Assembly (NCBI GenBank): GCA_020633205.1
Contig: JACKEB010000014.1
Location: 1 to 64,000 of the forward strand
Source: Polyangiaceae bacterium
Lineage (GTDB): Bacteria > Myxococcota_A > Polyangia > Polyangiales > Polyangiaceae
Length of the DNA: 64,000 nucleotides
Direction: 5' to 3'
Of the stretch, positions 16,771-25,086 are shown piece by piece. The position numbers and the translations under genes are program-made. The notes beneath the pieces were generated by a model. It ran no database searches and had not been told where the DNA came from. It worked only from the letters and a program-made list of their open reading frames with translations. Within the stretch, counting starts at the first letter, position 1. Each line of letters starts with the position of its first letter.

Positions 16771-17853
16771 GTGAGCAAGATTAGAGTGCTAGTGGTCGAC
16801 GACTCGGCGCTGATTCGTCAGCTGCTCACCAAGGGCCTGGCCATGGACCCGGCGATTGAGGTGGTGGGCACGGCGAACGATCCATACGTCGCCCGTGATT
16901 TGATCGTGCAGTTGAACCCCGACGTGCTGACGCTCGACGTGGAAATGCCGCGCATGACTGGTGTCGAGTTTCTCAAGCGGCTGATGCCCCAGCACCCGAT
17001 GCCGGTCGTGATGGTGAGCTCCCTCACCAGCCGCTCGGCGGAGACCACCATGGAGGCGCTCAGCGCCGGTGCGGTCGACTTCGTGCTGAAGCCCGCAGCA
17101 AACGTGCACAACGGGGTGGAGCTGTTGCTGACTGAGCTGATCGCCAAGATCAAGGCGGCGTCCCGGGTTTCCGTGAGTCACCTCAAGCGAGACGGCAACG
17201 CTGTGCGCCAGGTTGTTGCGGCGAAAGCCACCTCCCCAATGGTGGCTTCGACCGACAAGATCCTCGCGATTGGTGCTTCCACTGGTGGCACCGAGGCGGT
17301 GAGAGACGTGCTGTTGGGCTTGCCGATCGACGGCCCTGGGGTGGTGGTCGTCCAGCACATGCCTCCCGTCTTCACCAAGATGTACGCAGAGCGTCTGGAC
17401 CGCGAATGCCCGCTGAGTGTGAAGGAGGCCGTGGACGGCGATCGCGTGATCGCCGGTCGTGTGCTCCTGGCGCCCGGTGGCGTGCACTTCCGCGTCGTCC
17501 GCAGCGGCGGCCACTATGTGGCACGTGTGGGTGGGACGGATCCTGAAACGCGACACTGTCCTTCGGTCGACGTGATGTTCGAGTCCGTCGCCAAGCACGC
17601 GGGCAAGCACGCGGTGGGGGTGATCCTTACGGGTATGGGTCAGGACGGCGCAACGGGCATGTTGGCCATGCACAAAGCGGGGGCGCACACCATCGCTCAA
17701 GATGAAGAGACATGTGTTGTTTATGGAATGCCGAAAGTAGCCGTTGAGATGGGTGGAGTGACCGAGAGCAAGCCACTCCAGAAGGTCGCAGCCGCGGCTA
17801 TTGCCGCACTTTCGACAGGGGAAAAAGATGTTCGGAAGGTATCTAATGGATGA
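16771..17853 (+). CDS. cheB: Chemotaxis response regulator protein-glutamate methylesterase CheB
   Basis: Removes receptor methyl groups and deamidates receptors. GTG start at 16771 chosen because GGAGG sits 4 nt upstream within the cheR stop region and the product begins exactly at the receiver (MSKIRVLVVDDSA). 360 residues: receiver with Asp56 in LTLDVEMPRM, linker, and esterase domain with catalytic Ser170 (GASTGGTEA), His196 (QHMPP) and Asp292 (GQDGATGM), close to the numbering of other CheB proteins. The last 26 bp overlap the next gene. Confidence 0.95.
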   Translation: MSKIRVLVVDDSALIRQLLTKGLAMDPAIEVVGTANDPYVARDLIVQLNPDVLTLDVEMPRMTGVEFLKRLMPQHPMPVVMVSSLTSRSAETTMEALSAGAVDFVLKPAANVHNGVELLLTELIAKIKAASRVSVSHLKRDGNAVRQVVAAKATSPMVASTDKILAIGASTGGTEAVRDVLLGLPIDGPGVVVVQHMPPVFTKMYAERLDRECPLSVKEAVDGDRVIAGRVLLAPGGVHFRVVRSGGHYVARVGGTDPETRHCPSVDVMFESVAKHAGKHAVGVILTGMGQDGATGMLAMHKAGAHTIAQDEETCVVYGMPKVAVEMGGVTESKPLQKVAAAAIAALSTGEKDVRKVSNG

Positions 17854-18280
17854 AGGCGTGGCGACGGCCGACCAGATCGTCGCCGCCCTGGACGAACAAC
17901 TCGCAAAGACTCCGCAGTTTGGGAAGCTAGCTCTCGGTAGGAAGCTGCTCACCATTCAGCAGATCTGGCACATCCTGAATCACCAGGCTGATCACGGCGG
18001 TCGCTTCGGCGAAATCGGCGTGTCACTGGGATTCCTGACGGAAAATCAAGTTCAACAGATCTTGGTGCTCCAAATGGAGTCACGGCCCAAAATCGGCGAG
18101 CTCCTCGTCGCTGCTGGCGTGGTGTCAGAGCCCGAGATGAATGCGCTCCTCGAACGCTATCGCTTGAGGCGCATGACCGACGTGCTGGGGCCGGTTCCTG
18201 AGGCTGAGAACGACGAGTGGACCGAAAATGAGAGCCACACTCGCCTGACCGTAGCCGTCGCAGAAGCCATCGAGGCCTGA
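17828..18280 (+). CDS. MshEN-like repeat protein in the chemotaxis operon
   Basis: 150 residues built of three copies of a short helical motif: GRYLMDEGVATADQIVAAL, then FGEIGVSLGFLTENQVQQIL, then IGELLVAAGVVSEPEMNALL. This resembles the N-terminal domain of type II secretion/pilus ATPases (MshEN), some of which bind c-di-GMP. Here it stands alone with no ATPase. ATG 17828 has AGGGG 6 nt upstream and overlaps the cheB 3' end by 26 bp, so it is an integral operon member. A c-di-GMP input to chemotaxis is possible but unproven; the motif residues needed for binding would have to be checked. Confidence 0.75.
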   Translation: MFGRYLMDEGVATADQIVAALDEQLAKTPQFGKLALGRKLLTIQQIWHILNHQADHGGRFGEIGVSLGFLTENQVQQILVLQMESRPKIGELLVAAGVVSEPEMNALLERYRLRRMTDVLGPVPEAENDEWTENESHTRLTVAVAEAIEA

Positions 18281-18309
18281 CGTCTCCAAACAAATCTCCG
18301 AGGAAGCTC

Positions 18310-18801
18310 GTGGGCGCAGTACAAGTTATCCAGTCGCATCAAGTCGTCGTTCGGGTGGGAGAGCTACGTCTCGCGCAGTCCGGCGAAGTGATCGTCACCT
18401 ATGGCTTGGGTAGCGGAGTCGCTTTGGTGCTGTATGACCCCACGCTACGCATCGGTGGTGTTCTACACGCCATGCTGTCGGGCCCGAGCAATGGGCCCAC
18501 CGAGGCACCTGCCAAGTTCGTCGACGCCGGTGCAGACGCGCTCTTGAAGGAACTCTACGCTGCAGGTGCTTCGCGGACACGTCTGCTCGCCGCAGTCGCC
18601 GGTGGAGCGACACCCACGGGTGGGTTCATGCAAACCGGTACGAAGAACCTCAACGTCCTGAAGAAGGTGCTGTGGAAGCACGGCATCACCCAGAAGGGCG
18701 CGGACGTTGGGGGCAAGTCGGTGCGCGCGCTCACGTTGGACTGCATGACGGGTCGCTGCGAGAGCAGCACGCGAGACGCGCGGACCGTGCTCCTACCCTG
18801 A
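18310..18801 (+). CDS. CheD-family protein lacking the catalytic cysteine
   Basis: 163 residues with the CheD fold (TYGLGSGVALVLYD, IGGVLHAML, GGATPTGGF, GTKNLNVLKKVLW). The active-site Cys that follows LGS is replaced by Gly36 (codon GGA), while the partner His53 is kept. As a deamidase it should be dead. It may instead bind CheX proteins, receptors or the active CheD at 10.3 kb. GTG start with GAGGAAG upstream. Last gene of the plus-strand chemotaxis arm. Confidence 0.88.
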   Translation: MGAVQVIQSHQVVVRVGELRLAQSGEVIVTYGLGSGVALVLYDPTLRIGGVLHAMLSGPSNGPTEAPAKFVDAGADALLKELYAAGASRTRLLAAVAGGATPTGGFMQTGTKNLNVLKKVLWKHGITQKGADVGGKSVRALTLDCMTGRCESSTRDARTVLLP

Positions 18802-18957
18802 ATCGCCTACCTGATTTCTGTGCAGAAATCGCGAGTCGTGCTCGGGCGCTGCTTCGCCACAAAGCACCAGCGCCCCCGGCGCGAGGCGCGTGGGGGCGAG
18901 GATACCTGCTAGTGGCCCTCAGGAGCGTGCGCTCCAAGGCCAGACCAGCGGCTAAGA
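18802..18957. other. End of the chemotaxis operon, GC-rich hairpins
   Basis: 156 bp between convergent genes. GGGCGCT/AGCGCCC arms (18844-18850 and 18869-18875) and, overlapping, CGCCCCC/GGGGGCG arms (18870-18876 and 18892-18898) could form alternative hairpins acting as a terminator for either strand. No T-run is present. Confidence 0.4.
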
Positions 18958-19074
18958 CTAGCGGTTCGAGTCGACGCGGTTACGGCGGCCGCGGTTCTTC
19001 GCCTTGTTCTTGGCGTTCTTGCGGTTGCAGCGCTTACGGTCGGTCTTGCGGGGCTTTTTCGTGAACAGGTACAT
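18958..19074 (-). CDS. 38-residue highly basic small protein
   Basis: A short minus-strand frame from ATG 19074 to a TAG stop at 18960 encodes 38 residues, more than half of them Lys, Arg or Asn (core KKPRKTDRKR and KNAKNKAKNRGRRNR). Nearly every codon ends in G or C (all but about three), the pattern of true genes here. The composition suggests an RNA- or ribosome-associated peptide, like bTHX or AURKAIP1/COX24-type proteins, but I do not recognise a family. No clear Shine-Dalgarno precedes the ATG. It lies downstream of mglA, separated by a hairpin. Confidence 0.6.
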   Translation of the reverse strand: MYLFTKKPRKTDRKRCNRKNAKNKAKNRGRRNRVDSNR

Positions 19075-19284
19075 GGGGTCGGGAGGCCTACGCTTGAACC
19101 CGGGTGTGTTCAAGCTTTTTCTCTCCCCCTAAAAAAGCCACGCTTTGCCCCCGTGCTAACTAGCCAGGATCGCAGCCATTCTGCTGCTTAAATAAGCGAA
19201 ACCCCCAAGCCCTTGAGGGTGCCGTTTCGGGCGACCTGGGACTGGGGGTGAGAGCGCGCTGGGTGCTAGCCCGGCGCAGCTGGA
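19075..19284. other. Gap between mglA and the small basic ORF
   Basis: 210 bp including a pyrimidine-rich stretch (CTTTTTCTCTCCCCCT, about 19114-19130), an A/T-rich patch near 19185-19197 and the mglA terminator hairpin. It may hold the promoter of the small basic gene on the minus strand, but no clean element is visible. Confidence 0.4.
19197..19229 (-). terminator. Hairpin downstream of mglA
   Basis: ACCCCCAAG and CTTGAGGGT arms (19201-19220) pair with one mismatch around a CCC loop, extended by outer CGAAAC/GTTTCG arms. On the minus strand it is followed by a moderately T-rich run (CGCTTATTTAAG). It lies about 55 bp after the mglA stop. Confidence 0.5.
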
Positions 19285-19872
<588 letters not shown>

Positions 19873-20044
19873 CGCAGTTTCCTCACGCTGTGAGTTCCCG
19901 AGCTGGCTTTCGGCACTGCAGCTGCCTGGCCGTGAGGCCCGAGTTCAACCTGGTGGCGCTCCAGCCGGGCAAGCCCAGCACCAGCCATTCTGAACGGCTT
20001 TCTGCACGCGTTCCTTCCATCGACTCGGTTCATCGACCTTTGAC

Positions 20045-20527
20045 TCAGTCGTTGAACAGGTTGTCGATGTCTTCGTCGGTGATCTCCGCGAAGGGCGAGT
20101 CCCCACCCGGCTCTTGAACCTTGCTCAAGAGCGCTTCGAAGATCCGATTGAGCTCGTCGCTTGCTTTGCGCACGCGTAGTCGGACCAGACCCAAGCTCGA
20201 CTTGGAGTCGAAGATCACGACCAGGATGACGCGATTGCCAACCAGCTGGATGTGGATGTTCGCGTTCTCACCCTCATGGAACTGAGTGGCGAACTCGTTC
20301 TCCCTAAGCAGTTTGGCGATGCCACCCGTTGCGGCGATGTTGCCCGCGGTGAGTGACGCCAGGGACGTCGTGTCGATGTTGTCGACCTCGCCGCTTGCCG
20401 CGATGAGCTGACCATTCTTGTCGACGATGAAGACGACCTTGGCGTTCGCTTCCCGAACCAGACGGTCCACTACCGTCTGGATCTGGTTGAACTCCTCCTC
20501 GTACATCACCATCTGAGGGTTGACCAT
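20045..20527 (-). CDS. mglB: MglB, Roadblock/LC7 GTPase-activating protein for MglA
   Basis: 160 residues with a Roadblock/LC7 fold (FNQIQTVVDRLVREANAKVV, VDKNGQLIAASG, ANIHIQLVGNRVILVVIFD). It forms dimers, stimulates MglA GTP hydrolysis and marks the lagging pole. I use ATG 20527 because GGAGG lies 8 nt upstream and the product begins where MglB proteins begin; the frame is open further upstream. The start overlaps the stop of a small upstream ORF as TGATG. The acidic C-terminal tail is typical of MglB. Confidence 0.93.
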   Translation of the reverse strand: MVNPQMVMYEEEFNQIQTVVDRLVREANAKVVFIVDKNGQLIAASGEVDNIDTTSLASLTAGNIAATGGIAKLLRENEFATQFHEGENANIHIQLVGNRVILVVIFDSKSSLGLVRLRVRKASDELNRIFEALLSKVQEPGGDSPFAEITDEDIDNLFND

Positions 20528-20922
20528 CAGAGCCTCCAGATTGTCCGCGAGTGTTGCTCGCTGACCAAGTCGCGCATTCCGTTGCGCAGTAGGACCTCGC
20601 ACGGCACTACGTCGAGCACCGCACCAAACTGAAAACGCGCGCCTAGGGCGCAAGCGAGAGAGTCTTCTTCATCGCGTGGCGCGCGCCCGAAAGCAACTGC
20701 CTCGCTGTCATCGCTCCCCCCAGGTGAGGGCTGCACCCGCGCCTCCGCCGTCTGGGAACTCGACCCGCGCCCGCTGTCCAGCGCTGGCAGGGCATCAAGA
20801 GTCCGGCTGCGGTCCAGGCGGCTGCGCTCGAAGCGGCAGTCTGTGGGAGGGCGAATGTTCAATCCCATGCGGGGGGCGACACCCGGCTGAGCAGGTGACT
20901 TGAGAGAGTCGGTTGCGCTCAC
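20527..20922 (-). CDS. Hypothetical protein upstream of mglB
   Basis: 131 residues, not recognised. The N-terminal two-thirds are Ser/Pro/Asp/Arg-rich and probably disordered; the last 45 residues (CALGARFQFGAVLDVVPCE onward) look more ordered. The GTG start has GAGG 6-7 nt upstream and the stop overlaps the mglB ATG by one base (TGATG), a coupling arrangement that argues the gene is real. Codon third-position GC is lower than in neighbours. Possibly a regulator or partner of MglAB. Confidence 0.5.
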   Translation of the reverse strand: MSATDSLKSPAQPGVAPRMGLNIRPPTDCRFERSRLDRSRTLDALPALDSGRGSSSQTAEARVQPSPGGSDDSEAVAFGRAPRDEEDSLACALGARFQFGAVLDVVPCEVLLRNGMRDLVSEQHSRTIWRL

Positions 20923-21306
20923 GCCGACCTCGGCGCGAGCAGTGGCAATTTCGGGTTACGGGTGGCGTGTGGACGGTCACCGTCCGCGCCAACGCGTCCG
21001 AAGACCCTATCTGACCCCATCACCGCCAGCAAGCAGCTTGAGAGTGAGAAGCGTATGTCCATCGCGGGCTGGATTCGAGTCGCGCCGGCGCTGGATCCGA
21101 TGCGGGTTAGGGTGCGCTTGCCGGTTGCAGCGCTGAAGCCTGTTGGCGCTGCAACCTTCTAGCGCCGCAGCTTCTAGCGCGTGCTGCGGGTTTCCGGCGC
21201 TGTCTTCGCAGAAACACGCTTGCTTTGGCTGCTTCCACACTGCCGCGCCAGGGCGCTGTCGTTGGGTGCCCCGGACGGACGGGCTGCTTTGCCGCTGGAC
21301 GTTTCG
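20923..21306. other. Divergent region upstream of the transglutaminase pair
   Basis: 384 bp with no supported gene. Apart from the hairpin at 21123-21156 it shows related repeats (CTTCTAGCGC occurs twice at 21155-21180) and several GGCGCTG-like words. The open frame of the downstream gene extends to 21181 but that part does not look like coding protein. Confidence 0.4.
21123..21156 (+). terminator. Strong hairpin with 11-bp perfect stem
   Basis: Arms GGTTGCAGCGC (21123-21133) and GCGCTGCAACC (21146-21156) enclose a 12-nt loop and are followed by TTCT on the plus strand. No plus-strand gene ends nearby, so it may instead attenuate the leader of the transglutaminase operon or insulate it from the divergent mgl genes. 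Confidence 0.4.
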
Positions 21307-24300
21307 ATGTCTGACCGACCTGAATCGACATCATCCAGGGACGGGAGTAGGACGCGGGACGTGAAGGATCGCCAACTGCCGAACGACGCGTGTCCGGGAC
21401 ACCGTCGCCGAAACCCCCAACGCATCGCACTCACGGTCAGCACCCTGGCCCTCGCGCTTCTAAGCGGCGGCACTGCGCGGGCGGAGTGGTTTCATCCGGA
21501 CCTCGAGCGCGCGTCGGCGGAGGTGGAAAGCGCAAAGGGCGCCGAAGGGTACGCTGCCCTGCGTCGGGTTTGGGCGACTTGGGATCGCGCCAATCCGGAC
21601 CAGGTCGAGCAGGTGCTCCGCTTGGCTAGTGAGAACTCAAAGCTCACGCCTTCGACGCGCGCCTACGCTGCCATGTTGGCTGCCTACGCCCGCGGACGTC
21701 GTGGCGATCTGACCGCAAATCGCAAGCAACTTCGCGACCTCGGCTTCGTGGACCGCTGGTTGGTCGTGGGACCTTTCGACAACGAGGGCAAGGCGGGTCT
21801 CGCTCAAGCTTTCCAGCCGGAAACAGAATTTGCCTCGGCGATCGTGCTGGGCCGCGCGTACAGCGGAAAGGAGCGACCCGTACGCTGGCGGGAGGCACCG
21901 AACGTGTTCTCGTACGGGTTCGTGGATTTGGGCTCGTTGGTACGCCCCGAGCAGAAGGCTTGCGGCTACCTCACGAGCTTCGTGAAGAGCAAGGCAGGCA
22001 AGCCGAAGCAGATCTCCGCCTGGGTTGGCGCCAGTGGCGCGTTCAAGCTGTTCTGGAATGGCAACCAAGTGCTCGAAGACACCGCCTATCGCGGCCACGA
22101 CGCCGAGCGTTTTGCCACCCGGGTGAAGCTGGAGGCGGGCTTCAACAACCTCACCATCAAGGTGTGCGGTGAGGCGAGCGCCCCAGCAGCCACGGTGCGC
22201 CTCGCGGATGCGGCGGGGAAGCCGGATGCAGACCTGGAGTTCTCGAACTCGGTTGAGCACAGCAAGCTCGCGGTGAAGAACGCCGCCAAGAAGGTGGAGG
22301 TCGTCGCACCCAGCGGTCCGCTAGGTGCGGTGCAAGCCTTCGAGAAGACGATCAGTAGCAAAAAGCCTTCGGCAGCGGCGTTGTACGCCTACGCTGATTA
22401 CCTCGTGGAAACGGGCGGCGACGACCCAAAGGAGCACTGGGCAAGGGACTACGCTCTCCGCGCGGCTGAGCAGGAGCCCAGCGTCAAGCGACTGCTTCTG
22501 GCGGGCGACTTGTCGGAGGACCGAAACAAATACGCAGCCTGGGTGAAGAAGGCGGAAGCGCTCGCGAAGCCCGACGACGTCGAGGTGCTGCTGGCGCGGG
22601 CGCGCCTCGCGCGGAGCAGCCCCGCTTGGCGTGACGCGATTCCTTACTACGACAAGGTTCTCGCCCTCGACCCAGACAATCTGGAGGGCCTCGAAGGCCG
22701 CATCGAACTCTACAACGAAGCGGGCTTGAAGCGCACTGCGCTAGAGGCGCTCGAGCGCGCCGTCGAGAAGAGCCCGGAGTCGGTGACCTTGCTGAACATG
22801 TATGCTTCCCAGCTGCGTGCTCTCGGACGCGCGACGGAAGCCGAGGAAGTGGAGAGCCGCTACGCGGCGCGGCGCTTCGATGACCGAAGCTACCTTGGAC
22901 AAAAGGTGGACCTCGCCGTTACGCGGCGGAACACCCGCGCAGCCCAGCACTGGACATCCCGCTTGCTCGAGGCGGATGGAGACAGCCTCTGGGCATATGC
23001 CGTGAGCGCCCAGACCCAGCGCATGCTCGGGCAGCCCCAGCGCGCTGTCGCCGAATACAAGCGAGCCCTCGATCTGACGCCTGAAGACGTAGGCACCATG
23101 CGCGCCCTCGCGGACCTCCACGCGGAGACCGGTAACCGCGAGGAGCAGCTCGCGCTCTTGCGGCAAATCCTGCAGATCCGCCCGCAAGAGCAGGACGTGC
23201 GCGAATACGTCGAGCACATCGAGCCCCCCAAACCTCGTTCCGACGAGGCCTATGCGTGGGCCTCCAAGCGTTTCCTCAAGGATCGGCTCGCGCGTCCCAA
23301 GGGACAGAACAAGCGCACCCTCGTCGACCTGACAGTGACCACGGTCTACGACAACGGTCTCAGCAGTCAGTTCCGACAGGTGGTGTTCCAACCCCTCACG
23401 GACTCAGCGGCCGCTACCTCGCGGCAATTCGGCTTTGCCTACCAAGCTGACAGTCAGCGGGTGCAGCTCCGAGGTGCGAAGGTGTACCGCGCTGATGGCA
23501 GCGTAGATGAGGCGATCGAGAGCGGCGAAGCCGCCGCGGACGATCCCAGCATCGCGATGTACACCTCATCGCGCAGCTACTACGTGCAGTTCCCGCGCCT
23601 CGAGCCTGGGGACGTGGTCGAGCTGAAGTACCGCATCGACGATGTCACGCCGGTGAACGAGTTCTCGGACTACTTCGGCGCGGTCGAGTACCTGCAGTCG
23701 AGCGAGCCCATTGGTCACGCGGAGTACGTGCTGATCGCCCCGAAGAAGCGCAAGCTGTACATCGACACGGTGCGCCTGCCGGGCTTGAAAAAGACCCAAG
23801 AGGCCAAGGGCGACCAGCAGATCTACCGCTTCTCCATGGAGAAGGTGCCGGCCATCGTGCCTGAGCCGGCGATGCCGCCGTGGCCTGAAGTCCTCGGCTT
23901 CGTCCACGTGTCGACGTTCAAGGACTACAAAGCCATGGGCACCTGGTACTGGGGCCTCGCCAAAGACCAGTTCGATCTGGATGACGAGACGCGCAAGCTC
24001 GTTCACGACATCACCAAGGGCAAGACCACGACCCTCGACAAGGTGAAGGCCGTCTACGGCTGGGTGATCGAGAACACGCGCTACGTCGCGCTGGAGTTCG
24101 GCATCTACGGCTTCAAGCCTCGCCGCTGTGTGCAGACGGTTGCCCGCGGCTGGGGCGACTGCAAGGACAAGGCGACAGTCATTGTTTCCATGTTGAAAGA
24201 GTTGGGCATCAACTCCACGATCGTGATCTTGCGTACCGGCCTACGTGGCGACTTCGCTTCCCAGGTCGCAAGCCTCGCGCCGTTCGACCACGCCATCGCC

Positions 24301-25086
24301 TACGTGCCGGAGCTCGATCTCTACTTGGATGGCACCGCTGAGTTCACCGGGAGCACTGAGCTGCCAGCGATGGACCTGGGAGCCCTCGGTCTGTTGGTCA
24401 ATCAAGGGGACAGCAAGCTGGTTCACCTGCCGCAGATCGACCCCAAGTCTGCCGTCGATACCCGCGACATCACGGCTGTGGTGGACGCTGACGGCTCGGC
24501 CAAGCTCGAGCTGGCGTATGAGACCAAGGGCACCGGCGCCTCCTCTTGGCGTCGGCGTTACCACGCGGAAGCAACGCGTCGCGCGCGAGTACAGCGCGAC
24601 CTGGGTCAGGAGTTCCCTGGCATCGAAATCGACGAGGGCAAGGCTGGAATCGTCGCGGGAGACCTCGAGGACGTCGAGCAACCCGTCAGCATGAAAATCA
24701 AGGGCAAGGCGCCGAGCTTTGCTCGGGTTGAGGGCAAGCGGCTGAGCATGGCGGTCACGAGCAACTACCGCCTCACTCCTAGCTTCGCCTCACTGTCGTC
24801 GCGCAAGCTCGATGTTCCTCTTCCCGCGCTCGGCACCAGCAAGAACACCTTCAGCGTCAAGTTGCCGGCTGGCATGAAGGTGGTGGCGCTGCCCAGCGCC
24901 AAGAGCGGGAAGTCCAAGTTCGGCAGCTTCGAGCTCCAGGTGAGCCAGGTCGGCGGTGAGGTGAAGGTGACGAGCACCCTGGTGATCGACGTCGCCCGGG
25001 TGAAGAGCAGCGAGTACGCAGAGTGGAAGAAGTTCTGTACCGAAGTAGACAGCGCCTTCGCGCAACGATTGGTGGTGGAGAAATGA
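21307..25086 (+). CDS. Large exported TPR / DUF3857 / transglutaminase protein, catalytic triad intact
   Basis: About 1259 residues. ATG 21307 is chosen tentatively (GTG 21361 also fits). A basic stretch and hydrophobic segment ending SGGTARAEW looks like a signal peptide. Next come a jelly-roll-like domain (about 210-300; AWVGASGAFKLFWNGNQVL), TPR repeats (about 360-640), a DUF3857 domain (about 690-860) and a transglutaminase-like domain with Cys952 in GWGDCKDKA, His995 in FDHAIAYVP and Asp1008 in YLDGTAEF. The C-terminal 230 residues are beta-rich (DUF3858-like). It probably acts in the periplasm on proteins or envelope peptides. Its stop overlaps the next gene, a paralogue, by ATGA. Confidence 0.88.
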   Translation: MSDRPESTSSRDGSRTRDVKDRQLPNDACPGHRRRNPQRIALTVSTLALALLSGGTARAEWFHPDLERASAEVESAKGAEGYAALRRVWATWDRANPDQVEQVLRLASENSKLTPSTRAYAAMLAAYARGRRGDLTANRKQLRDLGFVDRWLVVGPFDNEGKAGLAQAFQPETEFASAIVLGRAYSGKERPVRWREAPNVFSYGFVDLGSLVRPEQKACGYLTSFVKSKAGKPKQISAWVGASGAFKLFWNGNQVLEDTAYRGHDAERFATRVKLEAGFNNLTIKVCGEASAPAATVRLADAAGKPDADLEFSNSVEHSKLAVKNAAKKVEVVAPSGPLGAVQAFEKTISSKKPSAAALYAYADYLVETGGDDPKEHWARDYALRAAEQEPSVKRLLLAGDLSEDRNKYAAWVKKAEALAKPDDVEVLLARARLARSSPAWRDAIPYYDKVLALDPDNLEGLEGRIELYNEAGLKRTALEALERAVEKSPESVTLLNMYASQLRALGRATEAEEVESRYAARRFDDRSYLGQKVDLAVTRRNTRAAQHWTSRLLEADGDSLWAYAVSAQTQRMLGQPQRAVAEYKRALDLTPEDVGTMRALADLHAETGNREEQLALLRQILQIRPQEQDVREYVEHIEPPKPRSDEAYAWASKRFLKDRLARPKGQNKRTLVDLTVTTVYDNGLSSQFRQVVFQPLTDSAAATSRQFGFAYQADSQRVQLRGAKVYRADGSVDEAIESGEAAADDPSIAMYTSSRSYYVQFPRLEPGDVVELKYRIDDVTPVNEFSDYFGAVEYLQSSEPIGHAEYVLIAPKKRKLYIDTVRLPGLKKTQEAKGDQQIYRFSMEKVPAIVPEPAMPPWPEVLGFVHVSTFKDYKAMGTWYWGLAKDQFDLDDETRKLVHDITKGKTTTLDKVKAVYGWVIENTRYVALEFGIYGFKPRRCVQTVARGWGDCKDKATVIVSMLKELGINSTIVILRTGLRGDFASQVASLAPFDHAIAYVPELDLYLDGTAEFTGSTELPAMDLGALGLLVNQGDSKLVHLPQIDPKSAVDTRDITAVVDADGSAKLELAYETKGTGASSWRRRYHAEATRRARVQRDLGQEFPGIEIDEGKAGIVAGDLEDVEQPVSMKIKGKAPSFARVEGKRLSMAVTSNYRLTPSFASLSSRKLDVPLPALGTSKNTFSVKLPAGMKVVALPSAKSGKSKFGSFELQVSQVGGEVKVTSTLVIDVARVKSSEYAEWKKFCTEVDSAFAQRLVVEK

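Noticed and set aside
18958..18985. GGTTCGAGTC, resembling a tRNA T-loop
   Set aside because: The flanking bases do not pair as a T-stem and no acceptor, D or anticodon arms are present; the stretch lies in the small basic ORF.
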